From contig NZ_JAPZVP010000028.1 in the NCBI RefSeq assembly GCF_027622875.1, positions 1 to 36,778 on the forward strand: a DNA stretch of 36,778 nt, given 5' to 3'. The notes under the pieces are model-generated. The model saw only the letters and a list, made by a program, of their open reading frames with translations. It did no database searches and was not told the origin of the DNA. Position 1 is the first letter of the stretch, and every line of letters begins with the position of its first letter. Positions 16,722 through 24,864 of the stretch are shown piece by piece. This DNA is from Glycomyces luteolus. Its GTDB lineage: Bacteria > Actinomycetota > Actinomycetes > Mycobacteriales > Micromonosporaceae. Made by a program: the position numbers and the translations under genes.

Positions 16722-17249
16722 TCAGGCGGTCCCGAAGGACAGCTGGGCGATGAGCGCGTCGATTCTGTCCACAGTGGGCGAGTCTAGTGAATCGCCGGTG
16801 GCGGTGACCTCGGCGCGGACCGTGTCGTGGACGAAAGCGCACGCGAAGCCCGTACCGGTCTCGGTGACGAAGCTGCGACCGGCGCCCTCGACGCCGTCGG
16901 CGGCGCAGTCGCGCGGTTCGGTGAGCTGCACGCCGGGCTGGACTTCGAGGAGGCGCGACATCTCGTCGGCCAGGTACTCCGCGTCGAAGCCGTAGGGGCC
17001 GGCGACGGCGATGTCCACTTCGGCCTCGCCCACCAGGAACTCGACGCGGCCGGATCCGGGCTGGTAGTAGCCGGGGCGCATCCGGACCTCGTCCGGGGCG
17101 GTGAGGGTGACGCCGGAGAGGGTGAAGGTCTCGCCGCCGACGTCGACGGTGGGGGAGACGGCCTTGTTCAGGAGGGGCACGGCGAGCGCGAACACGAGGA
17201 CCACCGCTGCGACGGCGGTGGCGATGATGAGGCTCTTCGTGCGAGTCAC
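16722..17249 (-). CDS. Single-pass exported protein coupled to PrsW, hypothetical
   Basis: A 175-residue protein with one N-terminal TM helix (about 6-27) and an extracytoplasmic domain. The outer part begins GETFTLSGVTLTAPDEVRMR and has two cysteines (CAADGVEGAGRSFVTETG..FACAF) that could form a disulfide, then VRAEVTATGDSLDS and a final helix. It resembles no family I know. Only one base separates its stop from the protease start, so both proteins are made from one transcript. It could be a substrate or a cofactor of the protease; this rests on context alone. Confidence 0.75.
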   Translation of the reverse strand: MTRTKSLIIATAVAAVVLVFALAVPLLNKAVSPTVDVGGETFTLSGVTLTAPDEVRMRPGYYQPGSGRVEFLVGEAEVDIAVAGPYGFDAEYLADEMSRLLEVQPGVQLTEPRDCAADGVEGAGRSFVTETGTGFACAFVHDTVRAEVTATGDSLDSPTVDRIDALIAQLSFGTA

Positions 17250-17629
17250 GGTTCAAGCGTGGCATGCGATCCCCGGCAGCGCATCGGGAATGCCCGCGTG
17301 TCGGCGACGACCGGCTGGTGTTCGGGGGATGGGCGGCGGTTCGCCGTGAGGGGAGTCGGCTTTACTGCACTGGGGCGGTGCCGTCGCCCAGTGGCCGCGC
17401 CCGGTTCAGGTGCGCGTTCGCGAGGGCGATCGCTGTGAGGGAGCGGGCCCTGAGGGAGGGCCCGCGACCTCGATCGTCGGAATCCGCGGTGCCGACATCC
17501 GCGACTTCGATGGGGTCTTCGGCCGGAAGGGTGGTCCGGCCTTGGTTCCTGCGCCGTGTGGCCACGGCGCTTCTTGCTGCTTGCTCCTCCAGCGGCGGTG
17601 CCCGGTCGGTGGCTCCTCCGCCGGCTCAA
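17250..17629. other. 380-bp gap without a supported gene
   Basis: Between the exported protein gene and bldC. Short reading frames exist on both strands but none has a good ribosome site or recognisable sequence. A perfect hairpin lies at 17443-17465 and is listed separately; otherwise nothing is seen. Confidence 0.5.
17443..17465 (-). terminator. Perfect 8-bp hairpin downstream of bldC
   Basis: GCGGGCCC (17443-17450), 7-base loop, GGGCCCGC (17458-17465), about 165 bases past the bldC stop. Very stable, no U-run. Probably ends the bldC transcript. Confidence 0.4.
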
Positions 17630-17851
17630 CTACTCCGCGGCGACGCGCTGAGCCGGGATGTCGCCGTTGATCAGGGCGCGGATCTCGGACTCGCGGTAGC
17701 GGCGGTGGCCGCCGAGGGTCCGAATGGCCGAGATCTTGCCGGCCTTGGCCCAGCGGGTGACGGTCTTGGGGTCGACGCGGAACATCGCGGCGACTTCGGA
17801 CGGGGTCAGCAGGGCCTCGGATTCCACCGGAAGGTTCAGCTCTGTCGTCAT
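17630..17851 (-). CDS. bldC: BldC-family transcriptional regulator
   Basis: A 73-residue protein consisting of one MerR-like winged-helix domain: LLTPSEVAAMFRVDPKTVTR then WAKAGKISAIRTLGGHRRYR and ESEIRALINGDIPAQR. The first half is almost identical to Streptomyces BldC, which binds head-to-tail on direct repeats in A/T-rich promoters and holds off development genes. It has no effector domain. The ATG is preceded by GGAGGAGAA. In Streptomyces bldC lies beside the valine dehydrogenase gene; vdh is also near here, with one extra gene and an IS relic between. The tail after GGHRRYRESEIRAL diverges, as is usual. Confidence 0.93.
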   Translation of the reverse strand: MTTELNLPVESEALLTPSEVAAMFRVDPKTVTRWAKAGKISAIRTLGGHRRYRESEIRALINGDIPAQRVAAE

Positions 17852-17929
17852 CGTTCTTCTCCTCCACAGACGGGCTGCGAATCACCGGCGCCGAGCCTTG
17901 ATTCGTTCCTTCTGCAATCGTCCGGCCTG

Positions 17930-17955
17930 TCGTAGATGTCCGACATAGGCCGAAC
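17930..17955. promoter_or_regulatory. Palindrome upstream of bldC
   Basis: ATGTCCGACAT (17936-17946) is an 11-base palindrome about 85 bases before the bldC start, followed by GGCCG and CGGCC separated by two bases. Placement fits an operator of bldC. No direct evidence. Confidence 0.3.
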
Positions 17956-18056
17956 GGCCGATTTTGCTTGGACTTTCCGCTCGGTCCGCTCATCCGAGTG
18001 ATCACTCCACATGCGAATGTGCTGGCTGCGGGCTCGTCGTGCCGCCGCGTCCGAGG

Positions 18057-18893
18057 TCAGTTCAGGCGTTCCGCGAGACGACGATCACGCCACCGGTCGA
18101 CAAGGCGGGCATAGCACTCCTGCGCTTCCTCGGGTTCTGAGGCGCCGAGGTGGTCGAGGGCCTGCCAGGTGAGGTCGACCGAGTCCTCGGCCCGCAGCTC
18201 CTCGGGGTCCATGCGCGAGGCCAGGCCGCCGTAGTCGAGCTCCACGACCGAGTCGCGGTGGAAGCCCTCGAGCCAGTCGGCGGTCTCGCCCAGGGCCTCG
18301 GCCAGTTCGGCGCCCTCCCCGAACTCGGACCGCACCAGGTTGCGGGCGACCACGAGGCCCGTGCGGGCCTTGGCGATCGGGGTGCGGTAGCGCAGCTGGG
18401 CGATGCCCCGCTGGATCACCAGCTCGCGGTCCTCGGCCCGCACGCACGCGAACCAGCGCAGCGGCACGGACCAGGACGCGACGTGCTCGTGGGCGTCGGC
18501 GGGGGCGTCGTGGCGGTCGATGCCGTCGTCCAGGGCGACCACCTCGGCCGCGGAGGACAGGAACTCGGGCGGGAACAGCGCCTCGGCCACGGCCTCGGGC
18601 GTCAGCCGCCGCACTTCCAGGGCGGAAGCGGCGATCCGGTAGCGGAGGTTCCAGGGGCAGATGAGGGGATCGGCCTCGCGGCCGCGGTCGATGACGTACG
18701 CGTCGCGCGCGAAGGACGGCACGCCGCGCCAGGGCCAGCCGATCCGCTCGTACAGTGCTTCTCGGCGCAGGCGCGGCCCCTCGAGGGGGTCGATCGCGCG
18801 TCCCGACGCGGCGTACGCGCGCCAGTAGTCGGCGTCGACGAACGCCCCCGCCGGCTCGTAGACGCGCAGATAGGACGCGCTCGGTGCGTACAC
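18057..18893 (-). CDS. Conserved hypothetical protein, 278 aa
   Basis: Soluble, acidic protein. The open frame extends upstream to 19121, but those residues come from an IS605-type relic (see 18910-19016); the native start is most likely GTG at 18891-18893, with GGAAG about 10 bases upstream, giving YAPSASYLRVYEPAGAFVDA. This YLRVYEP head recurs, as far as I recall, in actinobacterial proteins of unknown function near vdh. Further features are WPWRGVPSFARDAYVI, a basic PWNLRYRIAASALEVRRL, and a C-terminal helical region. No catalytic motif, TM segment or signal peptide is seen. It lies between bldC and vdh and is divergent from vdh. Confidence 0.75.
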   Translation of the reverse strand: MYAPSASYLRVYEPAGAFVDADYWRAYAASGRAIDPLEGPRLRREALYERIGWPWRGVPSFARDAYVIDRGREADPLICPWNLRYRIAASALEVRRLTPEAVAEALFPPEFLSSAAEVVALDDGIDRHDAPADAHEHVASWSVPLRWFACVRAEDRELVIQRGIAQLRYRTPIAKARTGLVVARNLVRSEFGEGAELAEALGETADWLEGFHRDSVVELDYGGLASRMDPEELRAEDSVDLTWQALDHLGASEPEEAQECYARLVDRWRDRRLAERLN

Positions 18894-18909
18894 GAGGCAG
18901 ATACTTCCA

Positions 18910-19016
18910 TATCGGCATCCACCCCGACCCGAAGGTCGGGCATCCCGGCTTGCCCGGGCCAGCGCTTGGCGCTGCGGCACAGTGGGGTACACGCGGTACC
19001 GGTAGCGGCGCCTCAC
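18910..19016 (-). mobile_element. Miniature relic of an IS200/IS605-type TnpB element
   Basis: Read on the minus strand, GTG at 19014-19016 starts VRRRYRYRVYPTVPQRQALA, the conserved N-terminal HTH segment of OrfB/TnpB transposase-like proteins. After about 22 codons it jumps straight to a sequence of the right-end type: CCCGACC-TTCG-GGTCGGG (18923-18940, 7-bp stem) followed by GTGGATG, matching the hairpin-plus-GGATG layout at IS605 right ends, where the omega-RNA scaffold ends. The remaining ~350 codons of tnpB are gone. No TnpA gene, and the left end is not identified. Inference from pattern; not searched against databases. Confidence 0.6.
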
Positions 19017-19231
19017 GCTGCGACCATAGCGACCGGGTACGGCAGTCCCGGTTCCCAGCCCGACTCGCAGGGACAGCGGCTGCTCGGCACCGCCCCGGTC
19101 ATATGCTGGGGGCGTAGGCATACCCGCGCTACATACGGATGAGTCGGCCGAGACCCGGCCGCCCCCCTGGGTGGTGCCCGCAGCGACGGCGGCGCAGGGA
19201 CACCCCAGCGAGAAGAACTGGAGAGCAAGCC

Positions 19232-20302
19232 ATGAGCATCTTCGACGGCAGCGGCCACGAGCAGGTCGTGTTCTGCCACGACCCCGATTCGGGGTTGCGC
19301 GCGATCATCGCGATCTACTCCACCGCCCTCGGTCCGGCCCTCGGCGGCACCCGCTTCTACCCCTACGCCTCCGAGGAGGAGGCCCTGAAGGACGTGCTGC
19401 ACCTGTCGGAGGGCATGGCCTACAAGAACGCGATCGCGGGGCTCGACCACGGCGGCGGCAAGGCCGTCATCTGGGGCGACCCGGCCGCCGACAAGAGCGA
19501 GGCGCTGCTTCGCGCCTACGGGCGCTTCGTGGAGTCGCTGGGCGGGCGCTACGTGACCGCCTGCGACGTCGGGACGTACGTCGAGGACATGGACCACGTG
19601 GCCCGCGAGACGCGCCACGTGAGCGGGCGCAGCCCGGAGGCCGGCGGGGCCGGGGACTCCTCGATCCTCACCGCGTTCGGGGTGTTCCAGGGGATGCGCG
19701 CCGCGGCCCAGCACCGCTGGGGCGCGGTGGACCTGGCCGGGCGCACCGTGGGCGTCGCCGGGCTCGGGAAGGTGGGGCGCCACCTCGTCCCGCATCTGCT
19801 CGAAGCCGGGGCGGAGGTCGTCGCCTGCGACGTGAACCAGGCCGCGATCGAATGGGCGAAGGACCACTACCCGCAGGTGCGGATCGTCGCGGACGCCGAC
19901 GAGCTCATCGCCTCGGGCATCCACATCTACGCCCCGTGCGCGCTCGGCGGGGTCCTCAACGAGCGGTCGCTCAAGACCCTCGACGCCGAGATCGTATGCG
20001 GCGCAGCGAACAACCAGTTGGCCGAGCCGGGTGTGGCGGCCGAGCTCGACCGGGCCGGGATCCTGTACTGCCCCGACTACGTGGTGAACTCGGGCGGGGT
20101 CATCCAGGTCGCCGACGAGTACGACGGCGCGTTCGACTTCAAGCGGGCCGAGCGGCGCACCGCCGGGATCTTCGCAACCACCTCGCGCATCCTCGAGCGC
20201 GCCAAGGGCGAGGGCACGACCCCGGTCGCCGCCGCCGACGCGATCGCCGAGGAGCGCATGGCCGCCGTCGGCCGGCTCCAGCGGGTGCGGCTGTTCCGCT
20301 GA
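19232..20302 (+). CDS. vdh: Leucine/valine (branched-chain amino acid) dehydrogenase
   Basis: A 356-residue member of the Glu/Leu/Phe/Val dehydrogenase family that reversibly deaminates branched-chain amino acids to 2-oxo acids with NAD. The substrate-binding and catalytic lysines are Lys65 ([10 protein letters not shown]) and Lys77 ([12 protein letters not shown]), Asp112 is in VTACDVGT, and the dinucleotide loop is GLGKVG at 177-182. The [13 protein letters not shown] opening is typical of the Leu/Val branch. An in-frame start at 19139 would add 31 Arg-rich residues; ATG at 19232 with GGAGAG at 19220 is preferred. Its 2-oxo-acid products are substrates of the E1/E2 complex encoded at 31.4-34.8 kb if that is branched-chain specific. 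Confidence 0.92.
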   Translation: MSIFDGSGHEQVVFCHDPDSGLRAIIAIYSTALGPALGGTRFYPYASEEEALKDVLHLSEGMAYKNAIAGLDHGGGKAVIWGDPAADKSEALLRAYGRFVESLGGRYVTACDVGTYVEDMDHVARETRHVSGRSPEAGGAGDSSILTAFGVFQGMRAAAQHRWGAVDLAGRTVGVAGLGKVGRHLVPHLLEAGAEVVACDVNQAAIEWAKDHYPQVRIVADADELIASGIHIYAPCALGGVLNERSLKTLDAEIVCGAANNQLAEPGVAAELDRAGILYCPDYVVNSGGVIQVADEYDGAFDFKRAERRTAGIFATTSRILERAKGEGTTPVAAADAIAEERMAAVGRLQRVRLFR

Positions 20303-20322
20303 TCGCGGGCACAGGACCCCGC

Positions 20323-20352
20323 CCCCCGGTGCGCGAAAGTGCGCGTCGGGGG
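20323..20352 (+). terminator. Terminator-like hairpin after vdh
   Basis: CCCCCG (20323-20328) and CGGGGG (20347-20352) enclose a 2x2 mismatch and GCGC/GCGC with a six-base loop. It begins 21 bases after the vdh stop. Confidence 0.5.
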
Positions 20353-20592
20353 ACGATTCCGCTCACCGCGGGTCATCGAATCCTGCCGCAAAGCGACAAC
20401 GAGTCTCACGATGCGGGCGGCCGTTCGTCCCGGTCTGGTGGTCATCGCCGGTAATCTGTGGCACCCAACTCATGGGCCGGGATGCAGTCATGCGCTCTGA
20501 GGTTGTACCGTAGGAGCCACGAAGAGATTGCAAGCATTCCGGGGCGCCTTATCGGTTGCCCCGATGATTTCTGTGCGAGGGGGTCGAGCCAA

Positions 20593-20934
20593 ATGGGGCG
20601 AGGCCGAGCTAAGGCAAAGCAGACCAAAGTGGCCCGTAAGCTCAAGTACCACACTCCTAACACCGACATCCGAGCGCTGGAGCGCGAACTCGGGGGCGGT
20701 CGTCAGGACGAGGTCGACATTGAGCCTCCTGAAAAGGAACCGGACCCTTACGCCGCTTACGCCGACGATCGGTACGACGGAGACGAAGAAGAACTCCGTG
20801 AGGATGACTGGCTCCCGCCTAAGAAGCAGTTAGCCGGACGGCTCAGCAGTGAGCCGACCAGGCGGGCCCTCCCGACCGATACCGCAATCTCCATATCCAG
20901 CGAGCGCAGGCGTCCTCGACGACCCCTGCGCTAG
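20593..20934 (+). CDS. DUF3073 family protein, with unusual tail
   Basis: A 113-residue protein. The start MGRGRAKAKQTKVARKLKYH is the hallmark of the actinobacterial DUF3073 family, followed by TDIRALERELG and an acidic, Tyr/Asp-rich stretch (EPDPYAAYADDRYDGDEEEL). Family members are usually about 60-90 residues and, as I recall, end soon after this acidic stretch; here the frame runs on through a basic tail ending SSERRRPRRPLR. That may be a real extension or the result of a base error, since the gene lies about 120 bases before a poly-G/C block that looks like a contig end. The start at 20593 has GAGGGGGT upstream. Function unknown. Confidence 0.82.
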   Translation: MGRGRAKAKQTKVARKLKYHTPNTDIRALERELGGGRQDEVDIEPPEKEPDPYAAYADDRYDGDEEELREDDWLPPKKQLAGRLSSEPTRRALPTDTAISISSERRRPRRPLR

Positions 20935-21004
20935 ACCTGAAGGTCCGCTCCCCCACGAGCCGGCCGACGGGCGCTGGAGCAATGACTTCGGCTACGGGCA
21001 CGCA

Positions 21005-21034
21005 TTCGGGATGCACAGCTTCGGGATGCACAGC
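21005..21034. repeat. 15-bp perfect tandem duplication
   Basis: TTCGGGATGCACAGC occurs at 21005-21019 and again at 21020-21034. It lies just before the poly-G/C block; a replication slip or assembly edge effect could explain it. Confidence 0.7.
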
Positions 21035-21055
21035 CAACAATCGAACAAGAAGAGG

Positions 21056-21195
21056 CGGGGGGGCCGGGGGGGGGGCCCCCCCGTCGGGGGGGGGGGGGGG
21101 GGGGGGGGGCGGGGGCGGGGGGCCCCCCCCACCCCGCCCCCCCCCCCGCCCCCCCCCACCCCCCCCCCCGCCGCCCCCCCCCCCCCCCCCCCCGC
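21056..21195. other. Poly-G then poly-C block, probable assembly join
   Basis: Roughly 70 bases almost only of G (with a few C and T) are followed by about 70 almost only of C. Nothing in the flanks prepares for it. G-tails from dark-cycle reads on one contig end and the reverse complement of another would give this G-to-C switch. The reading frames of polyglycine/polyproline across it are not real genes. The rest of 20935-21216 holds only the tandem repeat at 21005-21034. Confidence 0.75.
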
Positions 21196-21216
21196 CTCTT
21201 CGGCTGCTTGCGGGCG

Positions 21217-21933
21217 TTACTGCTGCGGCGCCTGCGGCCACGGGTTCTGCTGGGTCTGCGGCGCCTGCGGGACCTGCGGCTGCACCGAGGGCTGCTGCCC
21301 GGTCGGGTAGCCCTGCGGCTGCGGCGCGGGGGCCGGGGCGGCGGGCTGCGCGGCGGCGGCCGAGCCGGGGACCATGATCGCACCGGCGGCGAACAGGCCG
21401 TACGCGGCCACGAGCAGGAGCGCGCCGATCCAGGCCGACGGGTCGGAGGCGGAGTCGCCGTCGCCGAGCGCCAGGACCGTGAACAGCAGCCGCGCCAGGA
21501 AGATCGCCGCACCGGCCACGGTCAGCGCCTTCCACAGCGACCGCAGCTTCTCACCGGTGAACAGGGTCAATGCGAACGCGGCGATGACGGCCACGAGGAT
21601 CGAGAGGACGCCCCCGCTGAGCTCGTCGCGCACGAAGCTGGACAGCGCCGTGCCGTCGAGGCCGTACTCGTCGCCGCCGCCGGAACTCGTGCCGGCGATG
21701 AGCCCGGCCAGGACCAGCGCGCCGAGGCCCGAGAGGCCGAGGATCGCGGGCATGGACGGCACACCGAGCTTGTCGAACAGCGACGGAGCCGGGGGAGCGT
21801 ACGCCGCATACTGCTGCTGGGCCTGGTACTGCGCCTGCGGCGAGGCGTACGGCGCCTGGGGGTACGCCGGCTGTTGGGGCTGGCCGGAGGTCGGCTGCTG
21901 CGGATACCCCGCACCTGATTGCTGTTCACTCAT
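21217..21933 (-). CDS. Four-TM membrane protein with Gln/Pro-rich tails
   Basis: A 238-residue protein. Residues 1-50 are a Gln/Pro/Tyr/Ala-rich tail (YPQQPTSGQPQQPAYPQAPY), followed by four hydrophobic segments at about 62-82, 108-128, 134-157 and 166-188, and a second Pro/Gln-rich tail of about 50 residues. ATG at 21931-21933 has GAGGA upstream. It resembles several actinobacterial cell-envelope proteins with such tails; no family recognised. The stop lies only 22 bases from the poly-C block, but the gene itself is complete. Confidence 0.72.
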   Translation of the reverse strand: MSEQQSGAGYPQQPTSGQPQQPAYPQAPYASPQAQYQAQQQYAAYAPPAPSLFDKLGVPSMPAILGLSGLGALVLAGLIAGTSSGGGDEYGLDGTALSSFVRDELSGGVLSILVAVIAAFALTLFTGEKLRSLWKALTVAGAAIFLARLLFTVLALGDGDSASDPSAWIGALLLVAAYGLFAAGAIMVPGSAAAAQPAAPAPAPQPQGYPTGQQPSVQPQVPQAPQTQQNPWPQAPQQ

Positions 21934-22127
21934 GTCCTCATCATGCCTTGAGCGGGCAAATGGACGCACCCGGGTTGCGGGGGCTTTCTCCTGCGAAGCG
22001 GCCTCGGTCCCCTGTGGCGCGCGGACCCGCTTCCGGCCCTTCCGGTTCCGCGCGGGGTTGTGGCACGGCTTGGATTCGCGCGCCCCAACCGCAGCGCCGC
22101 ACACGCTCGAACCCGTAGGCTGGAAAC

Positions 22128-23573
22128 ATGTCGCAACGTCTCCGTCCCGTTTCGCCGATTTGGGTGGCAGGCCGTCCGCAGCACGGCGAGGAGGAGTTCT
22201 TCGTCACCCACCCCTATGACGAGTCCCCGGTGGGCGCCACCTCGTGGGCGACCGCCGGGCAGGTGGAGGCCGCGGTGGCCGCCGCCTCGGGAGCCGCGCG
22301 CGAATGCGCGGCCCTGCCCGCCCACGCGCGGGCCGAGGCCCTGGAGCACGTGCGCCGCCGCCTCGATGAAGAGGCCGAGACGTGCGCCGAGCTCATCACC
22401 GCCGAGTCGGGCAAGCCGATCGCGTGGGCGCGCGTCGAAGTGCGGCGGGCGGTCGGGACGTTCCGGTGGGCGGCCGAGGAGGCCCGGCGGTTCGCGGGCG
22501 AGGTGCAGCGCCTCGACACCGACCCGACGGCCGAGGGCCGGATGGCGCTCGTGCGGCGCTTCCCGCGCGGACCCGTGCTCGGCATCTCCCCGTTCAACTT
22601 CCCGCTGAACCTCGTGGCGCACAAGGTGGGCCCGGCCATCGCGGCCGGATGCCCGATCGTCGTCAAACCCGCCCCGGCGACGCCGCTCTCCGCGCTCCAC
22701 CTGGGCGCCCTGTTCTCCGAGACGGACCTGCCGCCCGCGATGCTCTCGGTCCTGCCGGTGCCCGACCACCGGGCCGAGCAGCTCGTCGACGACCCGCGGC
22801 TGCCGGTCGTCTCGTTCACCGGCTCCAGCGCGGTGGGCAAGCAGGTCCTGCGCCGCGTGCCGGACAAGCACGTGACCCTCGAACTCGGCGGCAACGGCGC
22901 GGTCCTGGTGGGCGCCGACTACCCGAAGCGGGACTGGGCGGCCGAGCGGATCGCGATGTTCGGGAACTACCAGGCCGGGCAGTCGTGCATCGCCGTGCAG
23001 CGCGTGTTCATCGAGGCGCCCGCCTACGCCGACATGGCCGCCCGCATCACCGAGCAGGTCAAGGCGCTGCCTTCGGGCGACCCGAACGACCCGTCGTGCA
23101 AGGTCGGGCCGCTCATCAGCTCGGACGCGGCCGCGCGGGTCGAGGCGTGGATCGATGAGGCCGTCGACGAGGGCGCGAAAGTCCTGTGCGGCGGCACGCC
23201 GCGCGAGGGCTCGCTCATCGAGCCCACCGTGCTCGCGAACGTGCGCCCCGACGCGAAAGTGCTGCGCGAGGAGGTCTTCGGGCCGGTGCTCGTGCTCGCG
23301 AGCGTCGAGGACTTCGAATCCGGGCTGGCCGCGATCAACGACTCGCGGTACGGGCTGCAGGCCGGGGTGTTCACCGAGAGCCTGCCGGAGGCGATGCTCG
23401 CCCACCGGACCCTCGATGTGGGCGGCGTGATCATCGGCGATGTACCCGCGTTCCGGGCCGACCAGATGCCGTACGGCGGGGTCAAGGGCTCCGGCGTCGG
23501 ACGCGAGGGCGTGCGGTCGGCGATGGAGGACTACACGGTCGAACGCGTGCTCGTCCTTCCGGACACTCTTTGA
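22128..23573 (+). CDS. Aldehyde dehydrogenase family protein
   Basis: A 481-residue NAD(P)-dependent aldehyde dehydrogenase. The catalytic residues are Asn157 (SPFNFPLN), Glu252 (VTLELGGNG) and Cys287 (YQAGQSCIAVQR); the cofactor Lys180 is in IVVKPA and FTGSSAVGK matches the Rossmann turn. The active-site Cys context QAGQSCIAVQRV is that of the lactaldehyde/glyceraldehyde-3-phosphate/phosphonoacetaldehyde-type ALDH group, which differs from the ordinary NAD retinal type (GQCC). Exact aldehyde unknown. Cytoplasmic, complete and monocistronic; its ATG has no strong ribosome site. Confidence 0.9.
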   Translation: MSQRLRPVSPIWVAGRPQHGEEEFFVTHPYDESPVGATSWATAGQVEAAVAAASGAARECAALPAHARAEALEHVRRRLDEEAETCAELITAESGKPIAWARVEVRRAVGTFRWAAEEARRFAGEVQRLDTDPTAEGRMALVRRFPRGPVLGISPFNFPLNLVAHKVGPAIAAGCPIVVKPAPATPLSALHLGALFSETDLPPAMLSVLPVPDHRAEQLVDDPRLPVVSFTGSSAVGKQVLRRVPDKHVTLELGGNGAVLVGADYPKRDWAAERIAMFGNYQAGQSCIAVQRVFIEAPAYADMAARITEQVKALPSGDPNDPSCKVGPLISSDAAARVEAWIDEAVDEGAKVLCGGTPREGSLIEPTVLANVRPDAKVLREEVFGPVLVLASVEDFESGLAAINDSRYGLQAGVFTESLPEAMLAHRTLDVGGVIIGDVPAFRADQMPYGGVKGSGVGREGVRSAMEDYTVERVLVLPDTL

Positions 23574-23628
23574 CCTGCAGATTCGGGTAGCCGGGCACCG
23601 GCGGCCACGGCCGGGCCCGAAACCGCCG

Positions 23629-23652
23629 ACCGGTGCTGGACCTCGCACCGGT
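23629..23652 (+). terminator. 8-bp hairpin after the aldehyde dehydrogenase gene
   Basis: ACCGGTGC (23629-23636), 8-base loop, GCACCGGT (23645-23652), 56 bases past the stop. Perfect stem, no U-run. Confidence 0.45.
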
Positions 23653-23762
23653 GACGGCCGGGGGCGATCGACCACAGTCGTCACCGCTGAGCTGCGATAT
23701 TCCTTACTCGCAGCCGACCCCGGATCCTCGGATTGTTGACAGGCCCCTATAGCGTGGCCGAC

Positions 23763-24749
23763 ATGACTGTCCCTCCGAATTACGGTCCCCCGCCGGAGCA
23801 GCCGCAAACCCCCGGCTACGGTTACCAGTCGCCGTACAGCGGCGGCCAGACCCCTTACGGCAGCCAGCCGCAGCAGCCCCCGTACGGTGGCGGCAGCGCA
23901 CAGCAGGCGCCGTACAGCGGCGGCGGAGGGCAGCCCCCTTACGGCCAGGAACCGGGCTCCCCTTACGGCGGGGCGGTCCTCCCGCCCGAACCGCCGAAGC
24001 GGAACCTCGGGCTCATCGGCGGCATCGTCGTCGGCGCCACCGTCATCGTGCTCGGCGCCGTCCTGCTCGTCACGATGAACCTCCAGGGCAAGGACAAGGA
24101 CGACGACACCGCCCAAGGCGGCGGCGACACCTCCGCCTCCGAGAACGAGAACACCCCCGAAGCGGACGCGACCACGCCCGCCGAGGAAACGGATTCCGAA
24201 GTCGGCCAATGCCTCCCGTACGAATCGGAGGTCGACGGCAGCGGCCTCGGGCCGCTCGTCCCCTGCTCCGACGCCACCGCGTTCTGGGAGATCAAGGCCC
24301 AGTCCTACGACGTGCTCGACATCGCCGTGGACGGCGAGGGCATCGTCACCGACACCGCGCCGATCTACGCGATGTGCGGCGACGGCTGGGGCACCAACGT
24401 CCTCGGCGAGGCCTGGACGAAATGGGACTACGTCTACTCCTCCGGCACCCTCGACTCGCTGTACTGCCTCCAGGCCGTCGGCAACCCCGACCCGGCCGAG
24501 CCCGACCACCTGCCGATCATGCCCGACGTGGGCGACTGCTTCGACGACAGCGACAGCTGGTGGTCGATCGACTGCAGCTCCGACCTGGCGCTCTACACCG
24601 TGGTCGACACGATCATGTTCGACCCGGTCCCCGACATGAGCGACGAGGACGCCGAAGCGCAGGGCACCAACTGCGGTACCGACTGGTACTGGGAGATGAT
24701 CGACGGCGAGGGCCGGACCTACGGAATCCTCTGCGGCAACGACGTATAG
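23763..24749 (+). CDS. Membrane-anchored protein with two four-cysteine extracellular modules
   Basis: A 328-residue protein. A Gly/Pro/Tyr/Gln-rich cytoplasmic tail with PYGG/PYSGG repeats (1-78) precedes one TM helix (about 84-105) and an acidic linker. The outside part holds two modules of four cysteines: C150-C168-C205-C235 and C259-C271-C304-C324. The first reads GQC...LVPCSDATAFWEIK...MC...YCLQAVG; the second GDC...SIDCSSDLALYTVVD...NC...LCGNDV. A matching module sits in the gene at 29447-30949. The pattern recalls actinobacterial LppU/SCO3897-like domains; I am not certain. ATG at 23763; no ribosome site is obvious. The start is 10 codons into a longer frame. Confidence 0.75.
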   Translation: MTVPPNYGPPPEQPQTPGYGYQSPYSGGQTPYGSQPQQPPYGGGSAQQAPYSGGGGQPPYGQEPGSPYGGAVLPPEPPKRNLGLIGGIVVGATVIVLGAVLLVTMNLQGKDKDDDTAQGGGDTSASENENTPEADATTPAEETDSEVGQCLPYESEVDGSGLGPLVPCSDATAFWEIKAQSYDVLDIAVDGEGIVTDTAPIYAMCGDGWGTNVLGEAWTKWDYVYSSGTLDSLYCLQAVGNPDPAEPDHLPIMPDVGDCFDDSDSWWSIDCSSDLALYTVVDTIMFDPVPDMSDEDAEAQGTNCGTDWYWEMIDGEGRTYGILCGNDV

Positions 24750-24754
24750 ACGCT

Positions 24755-24800
24755 GAACGCGAAAGCGGGGCGGCCGGAGGGCCGCCCCGCTTTCGCGTTC
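24755..24800. terminator. Perfect 21-bp bidirectional terminator
   Basis: Arms 24755-24775 and 24780-24800 are exact reverse complements (21 bp), with loop GGAG. The stem starts and ends with A/T-rich GAACGCGAAA / TTTCGCGTTC, so each strand carries a T-containing 3' side. It lies between the convergent genes ending at 24749 and 24865. Confidence 0.85.
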
Positions 24801-24864
24801 GCCGCATAGCGGAACGGCGGCGCGAACCCCTCGATCGCGCCGCCGTCAGCTCGTACCGTTCGGT

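Noticed and set aside
17362..17565. 67-codon minus-strand frame between bldC and the exported protein gene
   Set aside because: Weak ribosome site, no recognisable motif, and it would include the perfect hairpin at 17443-17465.
18894..19121. Upstream extension of the 278-residue gene to 19121
   Set aside because: The extra residues belong to the IS605-type relic and are not homologous to the host protein's expected N-terminus.
20843..21535. Reading frames with polyglycine/polyproline across 21.06-21.19 kb
   Set aside because: Produced by the G/C homopolymer block; no ribosome site or domain.
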